From Bimuria novae-zelandiae CBS 107.79 (lineage: Eukaryota; Ascomycota; Dothideomycetes; Pleosporales; Didymosphaeriaceae), in the NCBI GenBank assembly GCA_010015655.1, contig ML976761.1:62001-126000 (forward strand): a stretch of DNA of 64,000 bases, written 5' to 3'. Numbering within the stretch: the stretch's first letter is position 1; every line of letters begins with the position of its first letter. The translations under genes and the position numbers were made by a program. The notes under the pieces are model-generated. The model ran no database searches. It was not told where the DNA came from and was given only the letters and a program-made list of their open reading frames with translations. This document shows, piece by piece, positions 49,845 through 61,188 of the stretch.

Positions 49845-51047
49845 CTATATAGTTATAACTAAGTCTAATTAGAAGGGTAAAGGCAAGAAAGTGTAGTTAG
49901 GTAACTAAAAATAAGCTATAGTAATTACTTACGTTAATATGAAAGATCGCGATATTCTTTTATTTTTAATTATTTAAGGTTTATACCACCTTACTAATTA
50001 GTATACTAAAGGCAGTCCACTAGGCTCCTAGGTAATTAAACTTATAAAAAATAAGTAGATAAATAATAAGACTAGCTTAAAATAGATTAAATATTTTAAT
50101 AAGTATACTAGAAGTTTAATAAAAGGCGTATACTAGTTATTAGTGCTAAATAGACATAAGAGCTATAGGTTAGTTAAATTTAAAATTTATTATAAAGCTT
50201 ATAATATTATAACTATTAGTCTCCTTCTACACTTGTCTTATTTAACCTAACTACTTAACGTTAAGTATTTTAGTGTCTTAAAGCACTTTTATAGTTATAA
50301 AATTAATATATTTATTAAATTCTATATTAATTATAATACAAAAGTTAAGGTCTTCTTAGCCATCTACAACGCCTATATTAAGACTATAATAGTAAAAAAA
50401 ATATTATAACTAAGTTCCGCGGGGCTAGTTTAATCCTTTATAATCTTTAAGTAGTCTTATTAAAGCTAGATATTAAGCTATAAATATTTATACCCCTTAA
50501 AATGCCTTTAATAAATGCTAACTTTTAGGTCTCTTAAACACTACGTAACCCTATAGAAGCTCTCTTATAGACTAATTATATAAAGTTAAGGCTTACTAGT
50601 TATTAAGGAAGCTTACTAATTATAATTTTTAATATAGTTAGTTAAATAGCTAAGGGTATAGAGGTATTAGCGCATATAGTTACCCTACTAAATATAAAAA
50701 ATAATACTCTTTAAAAGGTAAATAAGGCACTAAGCAAGCGTTAGAAAAAAAAAGATACGTCTTTAATAAAAAGACGTAATTAATGTAAAAAATATGTAGG
50801 ATATAGTAGCTTAAAAAGATATAAAGGCTATAGCAAAGGTAAATAGGTACTCTTAGGGCAATAGTAGAGGATTAGGTTAGCTAACTTTATAATAATGTGA
50901 CAACTACGGAGAAACTAAATATAATATATAAACGTGCTAGGCTAATGCAGAGACATCTAATAAGTTTATAAATAAGCTAGTTTAATTTATTAAAACGTTA
51001 TAATTAATTAATTAAAGTTAGGAGGTGCGATAGTAGGGAAAAGTAAT

Positions 51048-51149
51048 CTAAGTGCTAATATAAACTAAGTGCTAATATAATCTAAGTGCTAATATAATCT
51101 AAGTGCTAATATAATCTAAGTGCTAATATAATCTAAGTGCTAATAAACC
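51048..51149. repeat. Six 17-bp subterminal repeats of Pogo-1
   Basis: The unit ctaagtgctaatataat starts at 51048, 51065, 51082, 51099, 51116 and 51133, immediately inside the right end. The left end has two inverted copies (about 36485-36517). Such arrays are often transposase binding sites. Confidence 0.92.
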
Positions 51150-51155
51150 ACGTAA

Positions 51156-51281
51156 TAACATTATACTTTTTAACTGTTTAAGTATATAAGAATTATTCTC
51201 TTAGTCCTAATAATTTAATATTATTAATTATAGCTAGGATTAGGTCTACATTAATAGAGTTATAACGTGTTTAATAGAGGG
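51156..51281. other. AT-rich degraded sequence, unassigned
   Basis: The last degraded stretch before the right inverted repeat. No domain was recognised. Confidence 0.45.
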
Positions 51282-51336
51282 AGCGATTTTGTTGGGGTGT
51301 GCATGACCTGACAGCGCGCACGACCTGCCAAGCTAC
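51282..51336 (-). repeat. Right copy of 55-bp inverted repeat bounding the TE island
   Basis: Inverted relative to 352-406 with 53/55 identity. Composition changes from AT-rich to balanced exactly here. Confidence 0.75.
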
Positions 51337-54300
51337 AGTATCGCGACTTAAGGCAAACGGCAAATGCTTGACGACAGAACGCGGAGATGTGTAGAACGGG
51401 TTGACATACCCACATCTACTGTTCTATATAAGATTCTCAATCGAAGAGCTTTTACGGCGTAATTCAGTCAGCATCAAACCAAGGTTGGAGGCTAAGGTCC
51501 AAATGAAAAGTTATTCGTGCCGTAACCCAGACAGCAGGAACCGTGGTACTCAAATGAAAAAGTGTCGTCCGAGGATATTCACTGGTGCTGTTATCGCAGC
51601 TCAGCGTATCTTTCAATACCCGTTTTGGCGAGTCCGCAGAGAAGATCGTGATCTATGTAATTAGCACATATTGTTTTGACCCCCAAACCGTGCTCATTCT
51701 CTCGAACCACCGACCATACGCTTCATCTGGTGGGTTTTCTACATATTAGTTGTTACCTAACCGACACATTCTCTGTCTTAGGGTAATTCGAGCTGGAAGG
51801 CGGCAATCAGTCTCATCCCAAGGATACGGCACACAGTGAGTCCTCGCCTGCTGTTGGACGCTCATCTGGAACCAGGACGAGAACATAGTGACTTGGTCGC
51901 GCTCCAATCCCAATGAAAATTTGCTGCCGCCTTGCGATTCGTTGAAATAGTGGGCATACCATAGAGACTCGCGGGTTTTTGCAGCAGTGCGAACGCTGAG
52001 GATCCAGGTCGAAATCATGGTAAGTTGTATGGCCTTCATTGGAATTTTTTCTATTGTGATGAAGCATTCGAACCAACGGAAGATTGAAGATCTCGAGAGA
52101 TAGCAAAGTAGAGATAGGACGCGATTAAACCCTACGTCAGCGGTACAAGGAACACGAGAGAATGGGATTACCCATGGCGATAGAACCAGCAACATTCGAG
52201 CATACCGAAATGACGCAAGCTCTGCAGTGTCAGCAATAGGTGCGGAGATAAATCGTGGCCTGAGGTTACCAAAATACCCTGCAAAAAACGGCCACGAATT
52301 ATCTCCGAACCTGTTGTTAGCGAACGAGGGGTTAAACGGACTTTAGTCGCAAATGTATGTAACCCAAGACAGTAGCGGAAACATTAGGGAAATAACGAAC
52401 AGACGCTCGGCGCACGCCAGTCTGGAGGACAACGATGCCTATGGGCCCAAAGTTCAGTCGAACTTACTCGTAGGAATGTGCCTAAAAAGCATGTACCTGT
52501 GCGCACTGTTAGTGACAACACTTCGCGATATCATCGCGCATACAGCGGAATCAGAAATAATGCCGGACGTCCAACCTTGGAAAGATTCCGAAAATGCGGT
52601 CCGAGCGTCAGTGGTCTATTCACGCGCTAATCGTGACCGTGCACGATCTCGCACTAAACCCCCACCCTAGTGCCAGGTTATGTCCCGAGCTGTAGAACAC
52701 CCGTAGAACAATCGCAGAGCCGCAAGGCCTGCTGAAGGTCTGATTGATATGCAGCCTGACCCGTGCACAGCGGTTCCATGAGTTGCTCGACGTGACGACA
52801 TCATTGATCAATATTGGACCGAATGCTGAGTGACCTACGTAGGTGCGACTGATGTTGGGACTGCAGAGCGGTTTGTCCGGTGTCAAGCCCTGTGTACAAG
52901 CGGAAATGAATGGTATACTGCCCCAAGGCACGATTGCCAAACGTGCAGACACACCCGTGGACCTACTACCACAGGCAATACTACGGCGTGGGCGTCTTGA
53001 CGTATCCTTGCAAGGTGTAAGTAAACAGCCTTCCGAAGTGGACCTCTTGCGCCATTCAGGTCAAGACTGCTGAGTCATTGGTCTTAGGTGCGAGACGCAC
53101 TTCTGGGTCCTGCGACTTGAGGCTCACCTTACAGACAAGTCTGTTCCACGCGGTCACCCGGGATCGACGTGCATGTTCCATAAGGGGGCCTTGAGCTGAG
53201 GGGGCGACAACAGATACGGAGGCTAGCCGAAGTAAACTATGCTCAGAGGCAAAGATTGGATTGGTACCTGACGGAGTATCTATGGTAGGTAGCATCGAGT
53301 CTGCCGACTCCGTCCCCACTGGAAAAAAGTAATGTATGTCATGAAGACTGACTCTATTACGAGCAGAGAACACTGATTTGAACAGGAAGTTGGGGTCTGG
53401 CTGGTCTGATATCCTGGATACTTTTCAAGATCGGCGATCGACTTGGTACCGCCATTGCCGACAAAGGAAATTGATTAGTGTTGACAGGATAATGCCGTGC
53501 GACTGAGAAACGCTTCTGTTTAACTGCTCCTCATCTAGGATAATGGAGAATCGCATCTGGCGGTGTTGAGGATAGCTTCAAAGGTTAATACCAGCGAGTA
53601 TGTGCCCATGCTATCTGACCTGGATACACGGCTCGATCAATGTCGCAGGAGTTTCCTCTTTGTGACATTAGGACCGTATCAACCGTTGCCAATCAGTTTT
53701 CCTCGTACGATTCCTGCCTGTCATTAGATGACCAAGTCTCGTTCGAACACAAATCATCATACAAATCTCCCGAGTAGGACCCTAGTGGAGTACGTTATCG
53801 GGGCCCCGGTAGATCCTACAGACCCTGATCTAATGGGTATAGTGCACACTATCACAATTCTGGCTCTTAATAATTCACCATCAAAGCGGTCTTATGGCCG
53901 GTATGGCCTCACAAGTGGGCGGTAGGCATGCACCAACTAGGTTCAAGAGATAGGCGAGCACGGTCACGACGGGGACGATCTTGTGAATGGCCTGGCGGTG
54001 GCTTTTCGACTTTAGCATTCGACCTCTCGAGTTAGTCGATGACTGGAGTCCATGTAGGAAGCGAGCTCCATTGGGCCCGTGGTGTTTCGCAGTTTGCATC
54101 CCATCGGCGTGAAGGAGCGCAGATTAGCCTGTAGTGCAATCGATACCTAATTGGACGGGTTGAAATACGGGTGATTACGTTGCAGAAAAAGAAATCTGTC
54201 AGCAGCGGGGTTGCGTGACGTGTGGCTCTTGGCTGGGTTTGTTCTTCAATGGCGAGGCGGACTCATGTCTTCAGTAATCTAGGTCGAGGCCTGGGGAGCC

Positions 54301-56366
54301 ATGATTGGCAATCCGACAAGACGCGTCGGATACAAGCATTCGCTTCTGCTTGCATGAACTGACTGTTGCAGCTCGTTGCGGCTAGTGCGACCCGGTTGTT
54401 GAGCGTCGCTGAAAACACGAGAGCCAAATCATGCACAGCACTTTAGCGGCGCCTCTGGTCAGAAATTCAGTCTAGAAGCTCATTTGGATCCACTTGCATA
54501 TCTCATTTGCTGTGGAGAATTTGTTATAAGGCAAAACTACCGCTTTGGGGCAGTACTGGAGTCATGTGAGCGGCGAATCTCGCGAGAAACTTACGGATAC
54601 CCTACTGATGTCGTTCAGAGTGCTCATTCGTGTGCCGCGCCCGTAGTGCCAATCACCATCGTCCCAGGTCTTCGCAACTGCCCCGGCGTCGTTCCTCCAA
54701 GCGCACTATTACCACAGCGCGTATCGTGAGTTAGCAGTCCAGTTAACAAGGGATGGCGGCGTTAGAGCATCTGCACGTTGTTCCAATCCACCTTGGCAGT
54801 TACGAATCCGACTCCAGTACAACCACCATAGGTAGGTACGGAAAAGTCCGTTTAATATGATAGCGTGCACGTTGTCGTGAGAATTATCGCCATTAAGGAC
54901 GTTGCCGTCGGCAGATACATAATCAGGTGGTCGGCAATCGCGGCGCCGTTACTGTCACGTGTCTCGGCCACGACCACGGGCGGGCCCGGGCTTCGACCCG
55001 CTTGCTGAGGCTTGACAGACTCGGAGCCAAATCTCCCTTCACCTCACACTTTCCTTCGCGCGACGATCTAGCCTTCTCTCACTACTCACTGCAGTCGCCA
55101 ATACCCGCTCACCTCTTTTTGCTGTTCTTAATCTTCAACTGCCCAACGGCTGCATCCTGCTGCTGCAGGCCGAATACGAGGCTGCAGTCACGAGAAGGGA
55201 TCCGCGTTTCATTTTCCTGGTGTGTCCACCAATGACCGAATCTTAGCCCTGCTCCCGTATCTTCAGACCAGCATTGGAGCGGCATCCAATCCTATTTCTG
55301 TGGCAGCCACACGGCCCGCTTGACGGGATTAGCTTGCAACCGACAAAAAGTCGGTGACAGGGCTGGGACGCTTGCAGCGCTCGCAGTGCTCGCGGTTAGT
55401 GTCTACCGCCTAGGACCGAGCGTCCGAACTTCGGTCTCGCACAAACGTCTAAACATCATCTTGAACTATGCACGGGTACGCGTACTGTAGGACGTCGAAG
55501 AATAAAAGGATCAGTAACTCGGACTCTAGCGGCATTCTTACCTCGGAGGCAAAGTGATTCCGGACGATGATGTGCACCATCGCCAGGGAGCCACAGCAGC
55601 CAACGTCGTCAGACAACTGATTAAGCACAGTGGGCTCCGACAACCTTCCGCTATACTGCGAATGCATGCTGCCGTTAATCCGCACACGGCCAGAAATGGC
55701 AATCTGATACAACGTAAACCTTCAACACCATAGGTCGGGACAGGCCTGACTACACAGCTGCACAACTGAGTAACCGAACGGCCTGCACGGTGCTCGTGGT
55801 GTGCTGGTCGTAGCCCTTTTACGGACTGGGCGTGAGCATCAACCAATGATTTATCAAAGCCTCGAAAAGGTTTAGCGGGCGCTTTCATGTACACCCCTGC
55901 CCCGTGGTGTAACGTTCCCGTCCACCCAGGTCAAGAATAACAACACCAGAAAGCTTGCCTGCTCTAGTGCCCAGACCTCCGGAGTGCGATGCCGCAAAAA
56001 AAGTTGGAGGCCACGCCATTATTCCGCCCGCAGGTGCCAGCCCTGCACGTCCTGGACAGGGTCCGCTGCCGTCCTGCAACCCCTGTCCTGCGGGCGCCAC
56101 CCATGTTCAGCACCTCATGGCTTAATTCCGCACGCTGCTGTGCTACCTTTCTATAAGATGCTCAGCTTGCCCTCGATGGTGTAAGCTCACCTCTACCACA
56201 TAAGCATCTGCAATCCGATCCAAACGCCTTCTACCACCATCTCGCACCATCGAATTCTCGATATTTGCCTAGTTCAGTAGGAAGTAGCTTCAGCCTTACC
56301 CAGCGCAACCATCTCTCAGCGTCATCAACACTACCAGGCTTCTCAGCATCACCTCGCACAATAGCA
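51337..56366. other. Balanced-composition stretch without a recognisable gene
   Basis: Five kilobases with no RIP signature. Reading frames up to 149 codons occur on both strands (for example 51746-52195 minus, 52353-52670 plus, 53056-53373 minus). They overlap one another in different frames and show no domain, signal peptide or convincing splice pattern. A short hairpin lies at 52233-52318. The last few hundred bases, pyrimidine-rich in places (55040-55140, 56170-56260), would serve as upstream region of the bZIP gene. Confidence 0.5.
52233..52318. repeat. Imperfect inverted repeat (hairpin)
   Basis: Arms around 52233-52260 and 52290-52318; the core ggagataaatcgtggcc pairs with ggccacgaattatctcc. 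About 29 nt separate the arms. It may be a tiny MITE relic or a chance structure. Confidence 0.6.
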
Positions 56367-57159
56367 ATGGATTCCCAGTCTTTTGATGCTTGGTGGTCGC
56401 AAGGCAACTATGCCATGCCTCCTCATCAAACAACCGTTTTCGAGCTGCCTCCAGATCTCTCAAAAGTACCTAGCCTAAGCGGATCGCCAGTGAGTAACTT
56501 TTTAACAAGTAACCAAAATCATATTGACGGTCGCAAGGTGTCTTCTACATACCAACAGTTCCCCGGCGCCCTTCCGCAAGAATACTATCCCCAAATTGCC
56601 GGCGAAACAATGCATTTCGGAAACTACCAAATTCCCCTGACACCACCAGAGTTCGGTTCAGATCACGATAGCCCGTACTGCAGTCCCCGTCCTCCTCAAC
56701 ATGTCGAACCAGTCTTCGCGCACACTCAGATGTCTCATCAAATGTCTCAGATCTCAGCACCCACCGAACGCCAACACACCACTTCAGGAGTAAGTCCGCT
56801 ACCTTCTGCGCATGGAAGTTTGGCTAACCCTGATACAGAGGAGGCGAGCACAGAACCGCGCTGCTCAGCGTGCATTTCGAGAACGCAAGGAGAAGCACGC
56901 ACGAGATCTGGAGGCTCAGCTAGCCGTGCTTACCGAAAAGTACAACAAGCTCGAAACCTCACATTCCGACCTCAACGCCGCATACGAGAAGCTCCGAAAG
57001 ACAATCGAGCTGCTAACACAAGACGACGATGCCGAGGGTGACGACGAAGAGGGAAAGCAACTGCGGAGGAGAAGCAGCAACTCAGAGACACTTCGGAAAC
57101 TTCTGGATATACTACATGGTGATTTTAAGGGCATCGCTGTGAAAAGTGAAGGCTCGTAG
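56367..57159 (+). CDS. bZIP transcription factor (AP-1/Yap-like basic region)
   Basis: Two exons, 56367-56789 and 56839-57159, encode 247 residues. The 49-nt intron has gtaagt at 56790, a ctaac branch-like site at 56823-56827 and cag at 56838, and keeps the frame. Start ATG 56367 (MDSQSFDAWWSQGNY) has A at -3; no in-frame ATG lies upstream. Residues 1-141 are Pro/Ser/Gln-rich and unstructured, as in activation regions. The basic region is 142-163 with NRAAQRAFRERK (147-158), the Yap/Pap1-type DNA contact sequence. A zipper with Leu every seventh residue from about 165 to 200 follows, then an acidic patch (QDDDAEGDDEEG) and an Arg/Ser-rich tail. It should dimerise and bind DNA in the nucleus. 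The Cys-rich redox domain of true Yap1/AP-1 is missing, so a specific name is not justified. Confidence 0.92.
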
Positions 57160-58131
57160 AACATCTTTCCCTGTACTTTGTTCATTTCTTGTCTATTATT
57201 TACGAGTTCACTTCGTCAGCCAGGCGCTCTAGGCGTTACGGAGTTTCCGGTTGATTTCCATCTGGTTTTCAATTATGTCTATCTTTTCATCTCCTTTTCC
57301 TCTTGTTGTTCAGCGTGGGAGGGGTCTGTGGGAAGCTGGGACTTTGATCCCTTCAAAATGGCGGGCCGGGGGCCGATAACTGCTGGCAAAGAACTAGCCT
57401 TTCAACCTAGACGCGATGTTTCACGACCTAGAATCTTAGATTTACGACTTTACGGACCTACATAGTCTCTAATATCACCAATCACATCAACCATCACTTC
57501 CCCCACTTTCTGGGAATAAGGGTTCATTTCCCTGTTTAGTCCCGTCTAGCTGATGGCGACTATCAGCTCGAGCCCCTTCTCCTCACGCACAGACTAACTA
57601 GCCGAACTCGGTACCTCAAACACCCTGCTCGGCACCGCGGTATGGCCGTTTGGATTTCCGGGATGGCATCAGCAACGGCGGATACCAGTCAATGGAACTG
57701 CATGGATCAGTAGCGGTCGTTGCTGGCCCCAGCGCGTCGAAAGCCCCCAACTTGGCCCCGCACCCCGGCGAGCTGTCACTGTGGTACTGCCCTGTTTCTG
57801 CCCAATCTCCTGAGTCTGGGCCGGAGAAGGATCGCCGTGGGACATGGAAGCGAAGGAGCTATCCCCTCTGATCTGCGGTTGAGCGGTTTGCTAGCTGCAG
57901 TTTTGGTGGACAGATAGACAACGGACTGCTTGATTTGGAAGATTACCTGATGGGATGCCTGCTAGGAGCGTTTGATTGTAGGGGTTGAGTAACATATGTT
58001 CTGCTGCTATTTGCGGGATATTTGCAGATAGCACCCCGCTTGCTTGGTACTGTAGGTGTACGTGCACTGTGCAAGTAGCTGAATGCACTGACCAAGTAGA
58101 CACAGAGGGAGACAATGAGCAGAAGCAGGGG

Positions 58132-58316
58132 CACGACTCGTGTGCAGGGTGTCCAACGTACCGTACTCTTGGCGTACGGTTAGTAGTTCCGTACCGTGCA
58201 CGGTACACATAGTGGTCTTCAGGAAGAAAAAAGGACAGTCAATGGTCTGTGCACAGTACAGAACTGCTGGCCGTACGCCAAGAGTACGGTACGTTGGACA
58301 CCCTGCGCGAGTCGTG
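58132..58316. repeat. Fold-back (MITE-like) element with long inverted arms
   Basis: The left arm 58132-58179 and right arm 58271-58316 are inverted copies, identical over their inner 35 bp (cagggtgtccaacgtaccg and on), with a 2-bp indel near the outer ends. The 91-bp loop contains a perfect 16-bp palindrome gtaccgtgcacggtac at 58191-58206. No clear TSD or transposase is present. Confidence 0.85.
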
Positions 58317-58776
58317 TGAAGTCCAAGAATTACCACGGTACACCGAAGACCGGTACTAGGTAGGTGTCGGCTACACCCGTCCTGTCCATTTAACTTTGAT
58401 TTGTACCCTGCGTCTCCTCGTCCCATCGCGTATCTGTTCCTGATACGTCCAGTGCTGACGATGGAAGTCCTTCCGCCACGCTGTGAGGCGACCAGGGTAG
58501 GTGAAGCTTGGCCTCGCTGCTAAGGAAACGCTCAGTGAAGGTGCAGCCGGAGAGGACTTGCACGCTCCAGCATGTAGCCACCTTGGTAGATCCCGCGCGC
58601 ACTGTCGTTAGACACTGTCAGACACGGCGAGGCTGGATAAGATTAGATCACGGTAGTAGGATGGAGTAGCGCGCAGGCAACGTATGCCTAAGACGCCGTC
58701 CGAATCGGGACACCCAGCCGTGGAGTGATGCAGCGAATAGACGGTGAGGCTATGCGGATGCATGTGCGTATGCAGC

Positions 58777-58836
58777 GAAGGCGCATCGAAGGCGCATCGA
58801 AGGCGCATCGAAGGCGCATCGAAGGCGCATCGAAGG
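58777..58836. repeat. 11-bp minisatellite
   Basis: The unit gaaggcgcatc repeats about 5.5 times without error. It is open in all frames (Ser-Lys-Ala-His-Arg-type repeats), which explains several spurious ORFs here. Confidence 0.95.
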
Positions 58837-60129
58837 TTCTGCGTTGCTTTCGCTGCTGTCGTTTCCCACCTTCTCTCGTCTCTTCCACCAGTCATCCACA
58901 CGCCGAGCTATCTCTTCGTATTCGCGTCTCGGGCAGTCCACCACTGTTCGATAGCGCCGTGATGTCACCCGGCCGACGCATTAGTGCAGCCCGTTCCTAT
59001 TCTTAATTCTATAAACGAGACGAGTTTCTCTAGATTGGTATTAGCGGAGGCTCAAAAGCTTCAATTCGTCCTCTTGTCCTTCGCTTCGCGTCGTGCGCAC
59101 GAACCACAATGACCTAAAAATAATCCTCGCCGTCTCAAGCGCGGCAGTTGAACGTTGAAATTTTCGATAGACGCAAAATGCCCGTTCTACAAATGGCATT
59201 CTGAACGTGTCTGCATGGTGGAGGGGTTTGTGCAGCCTCGCAGTATGCATCGCACTTCATCTTGTTATTTTGAGAAGTGATGGTGGGGGACCCATGCATC
59301 TGCAACTTCCGCCGCCGTGGTTTGGGTTTGGGCGCCGAAAGGTTCGACCACGGACCTCCAGACGGAGCACCCGTTTGCATGGGTGGAGAGTAGGCACGTT
59401 GTCGGTGTGCGGCGTGGGGTCGGTCCACATCTCAGCACCTTAACGCAGAGCCGCATGGCAAAAATAGTCTTATCGCATCACATACTGGCTCGTCTGGAAT
59501 TGGGACGCCTGAAGGACCGAGGACTGTCGATACGTGGTGCGTCATGCATATGTGTGTCTCTGGAGGACAGGTGTGAGATCGGAGGGCCCGTGTGGGGGCT
59601 AATGCACCTGCCGGAGATTCGACAGGTGGCAAAAGTGAGTCCTGCAATCTTTCAATTCGAGGTAGAAGATTGAAAAGGTGAGGGACGCCTTTGTGGAGGG
59701 GTAAATATTGGCACTCACTTCTCTCTGGAAAAGAAATATTGGCTACAGATATTGATCAGACGACCGATAATCTGCAGCTGGATTTGGACGATAGCAATGC
59801 AACCGAACAATAGTATCACGGATATAAACACGGATATAGGCGAGGTAACATCAAGTCGACATCAATACATTGTGGTATTAGAATCAAAAACTAATCGTTA
59901 ACGTAGTCATTACCCGCCCGCCACGCTCGACGCCGCTCCTATATCGCTTTCATTATTCATTACCCATCCACACCCCGACCGTGTTATACGCGGGCATCCG
60001 TTCCGAAGAACATATGTCTGCGCAATGCGTGCCGTCGCCTTCCTAGGCTTTCTATTTCCTTGCCTCCGCGACGAGTCCTAAGTTGATGTTGTTCACCCTG
60101 CTTTCGGTTCCTCGTCTTCGACATGTTGC

Positions 60130-60594
60130 CTAGCAGGCGATATTCCGCGCGGTTGCACTCGTGCCTTGTCCCTTAGGTGCCGCTTCGAAGTCCGCCTCAG
60201 TCAATGGTCTTGTGTACATCACGCACGCCGTCTCGAGCTGGCCGCCTGGACTCCCATAGTACCCTTTAGGCACGGCAACGTTTTCCGCCCAAAAAGCGCC
60301 CTTGCATTCTGTGCTATTGCCATAGCTGTAGCACTGCTGAAGACATTGCTCCGCCATTTTCGTTGTGTTGGTGGTGAAAGACGGATAGTATGCGGCATAG
60401 AGTTCGACGGATTTAGCCGATGGAGCGGGCAGGAAGTTGGAGGGTGCGGAAGTGGTTTGCGCGAATGGATCAGCGACGGTGCAGCTGGCTGGTATAGGCT
60501 TTATGGCGGGACCTCCGGCGCGTGCTTTGAGGCTCGTTGGGAGAGCTGATGTGAGAGTCGCGAAAGCGGCGAAGACGGCAGTCGAGAGAAGCAT
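60130..60594 (-). CDS. Small secreted cysteine-containing protein
   Basis: Intronless, 154 residues, ATG 60594 in a good context (tcaacATG), stop 60132-60130. The signal peptide spans residues 1-18 or so (MLLSTAVFAAFATLTSALP), followed by a possible Kex2-like KAR site at 23-25. The mature protein has six Cys (38, 84, 88, 97, 124, 154), enough for three disulfides, and two N-glycosylation sequons (Asn 76 and Asn 93). The AEQCLQQCYSYGNSTECKG and GGQLETACVMYTRPLTEADF pattern resembles the Apple/PAN-like extracellular proteins common in plant-associated ascomycetes; that match is from memory. A TATA-like ataaaagg lies about 75 bp upstream (near 60670). Role unknown: secreted, possibly a cell-wall or host-interaction protein. 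Confidence 0.88.
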   Translation of the reverse strand: MLLSTAVFAAFATLTSALPTSLKARAGGPAIKPIPASCTVADPFAQTTSAPSNFLPAPSAKSVELYAAYYPSFTTNTTKMAEQCLQQCYSYGNSTECKGAFWAENVAVPKGYYGSPGGQLETACVMYTRPLTEADFEAAPKGQGTSATARNIAC

Positions 60595-61186
60595 GTTGAT
60601 CGAAGGTTGCGTCGTAAGTGAAACGGTGATGAAGTCTAGTGTGGTTTGACTGCTTGGACAATCTGGCCTTTTATGTTGCTGTGGGCTTTATGCGGTGGAA
60701 GGTTTGAAGAAAAGCTCTCGTTTAATATATGCACGTTGGTGGCTGGTACAACTCCTAGTAGAACTAGTAATAGATCCTATTTCAGGCCTCCAGGTCGAAC
60801 ACGGTCTTAATACTTCGCTTGTTGTACTCAATGTTCCACAGCGTATCGCACGCGGCATGTCATTGCCCCCGTCGAAGTGGCTACTATTGCTCATGCGACA
60901 CACGAACCATGTCGATTCGTCCCAGAAACAGCGCGATGATGTTGTAGGCAAGGAATCTCACAGGGCCAGCGGCGATCATCGTTGTAGACTGGGGCTGACG
61001 CACTGTCGCATTTCGTCATTCGTGAGATCAGCGGTGGAGAGAGGCTGGTGATTGGGTAGAAAGTAGGCCTGATACTTCAAATAGATTAGCACCGAGTGGC
61101 TGCGGATGGGGTGCGTCGATCAGAGCAATATTGAATAAGGCACAACCTACACGGATGTCTCAACGAACGATGTAAGCGAGCGCACC
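60595..61186. other. Upstream region of the secreted-protein gene; no other gene seen
   Basis: The first 110 bp are the pyrimidine-rich leader and TATA-like region of the minus-strand gene. Frames at 60688-60951 and 60695-61051 overlap in opposite directions and have no recognisable feature. Confidence 0.5.
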
Positions 61187-61188
61187 TA

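Larger units (their letters stand above)
42455..50880 (+). pseudogene. Pogo-1 transposase, split by Gypsy-2
   Basis: Pieces are about 42455-42983 and 49850-50880. The first gives a psq-like helix-turn-helix (KKARIILAINII...ISLRRINQLY) and a Tc5/CENP-B-like second HTH. It then reaches NMKAKYGI and the first Asp block (DFNKIGFIIG, normally NFDETGF). The second gives the DDE_1 core: VITYVNMKDRDILLF, a degraded LLVLDGH-like segment, and HLSYLTQLLNVKYF (normally SSHLLQPLDVGCF), followed by a Lys/Arg-rich tail. In the family this is a cut-and-paste transposase. RIP stops and the insertion kill it. Confidence 0.8.
36473..51152 (+). mobile_element. Pogo-1: pogo/Fot1-like DNA transposon holding Copia-B and Gypsy-2
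   Basis: Ends are cgtggtttattagcac at 36473 and its inverted copy ending at 51152, flanked by taa on both sides (TA-type target expected for pogo). Removing Copia-B with its TSD (5894 bp) and Gypsy-2 with its TSD (6861 bp) leaves 1925 bp, the usual size of Fot1/pogo elements. The left end has two subterminal repeat copies, the right end six. Confidence 0.85.
57160..60129. other. Intergenic region between bZIP and secreted-protein genes
   Basis: It starts with the bZIP 3' UTR. It contains a fold-back repeat (58132-58316) and an 11-bp minisatellite (58777-58836). Frames of 60-140 codons exist, several created by the repeats themselves, and none has a supporting domain or splice pattern. The region has no RIP signature. 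Confidence 0.5.

Noticed and set aside
51048..51149. CRISPR-like array of regular repeats
   Set aside because: The units are head-to-tail with no spacers, AT-rich, and inside a transposon end; the organism is eukaryotic.
352..51336. A Starship-type giant element or similar cargo carrier
   Set aside because: I saw no tyrosine-recombinase captain-like gene and no cargo genes; the content is fully explained by nested TEs.
52060..52085. B-box-like ggttcgaat on the minus strand suggesting a tRNA
   Set aside because: No cloverleaf, A box or acceptor pairing could be built around it.
51746..52195. 149-codon minus-strand ORF as a gene
   Set aside because: It is overlapped by another frame of similar length, with no domain, signal peptide or splice support; I left it as unassigned.
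56265..57041. 258-codon ORF as the bZIP protein
   Set aside because: It begins at TTG and reads through the intron in the wrong frame; splicing at 56790-56838 gives the intact basic region and zipper.
58390..59006. Several overlapping ORFs around 58400-59000
   Set aside because: They arise from the 11-bp minisatellite, which is open in all frames, or run in opposite directions across each other.
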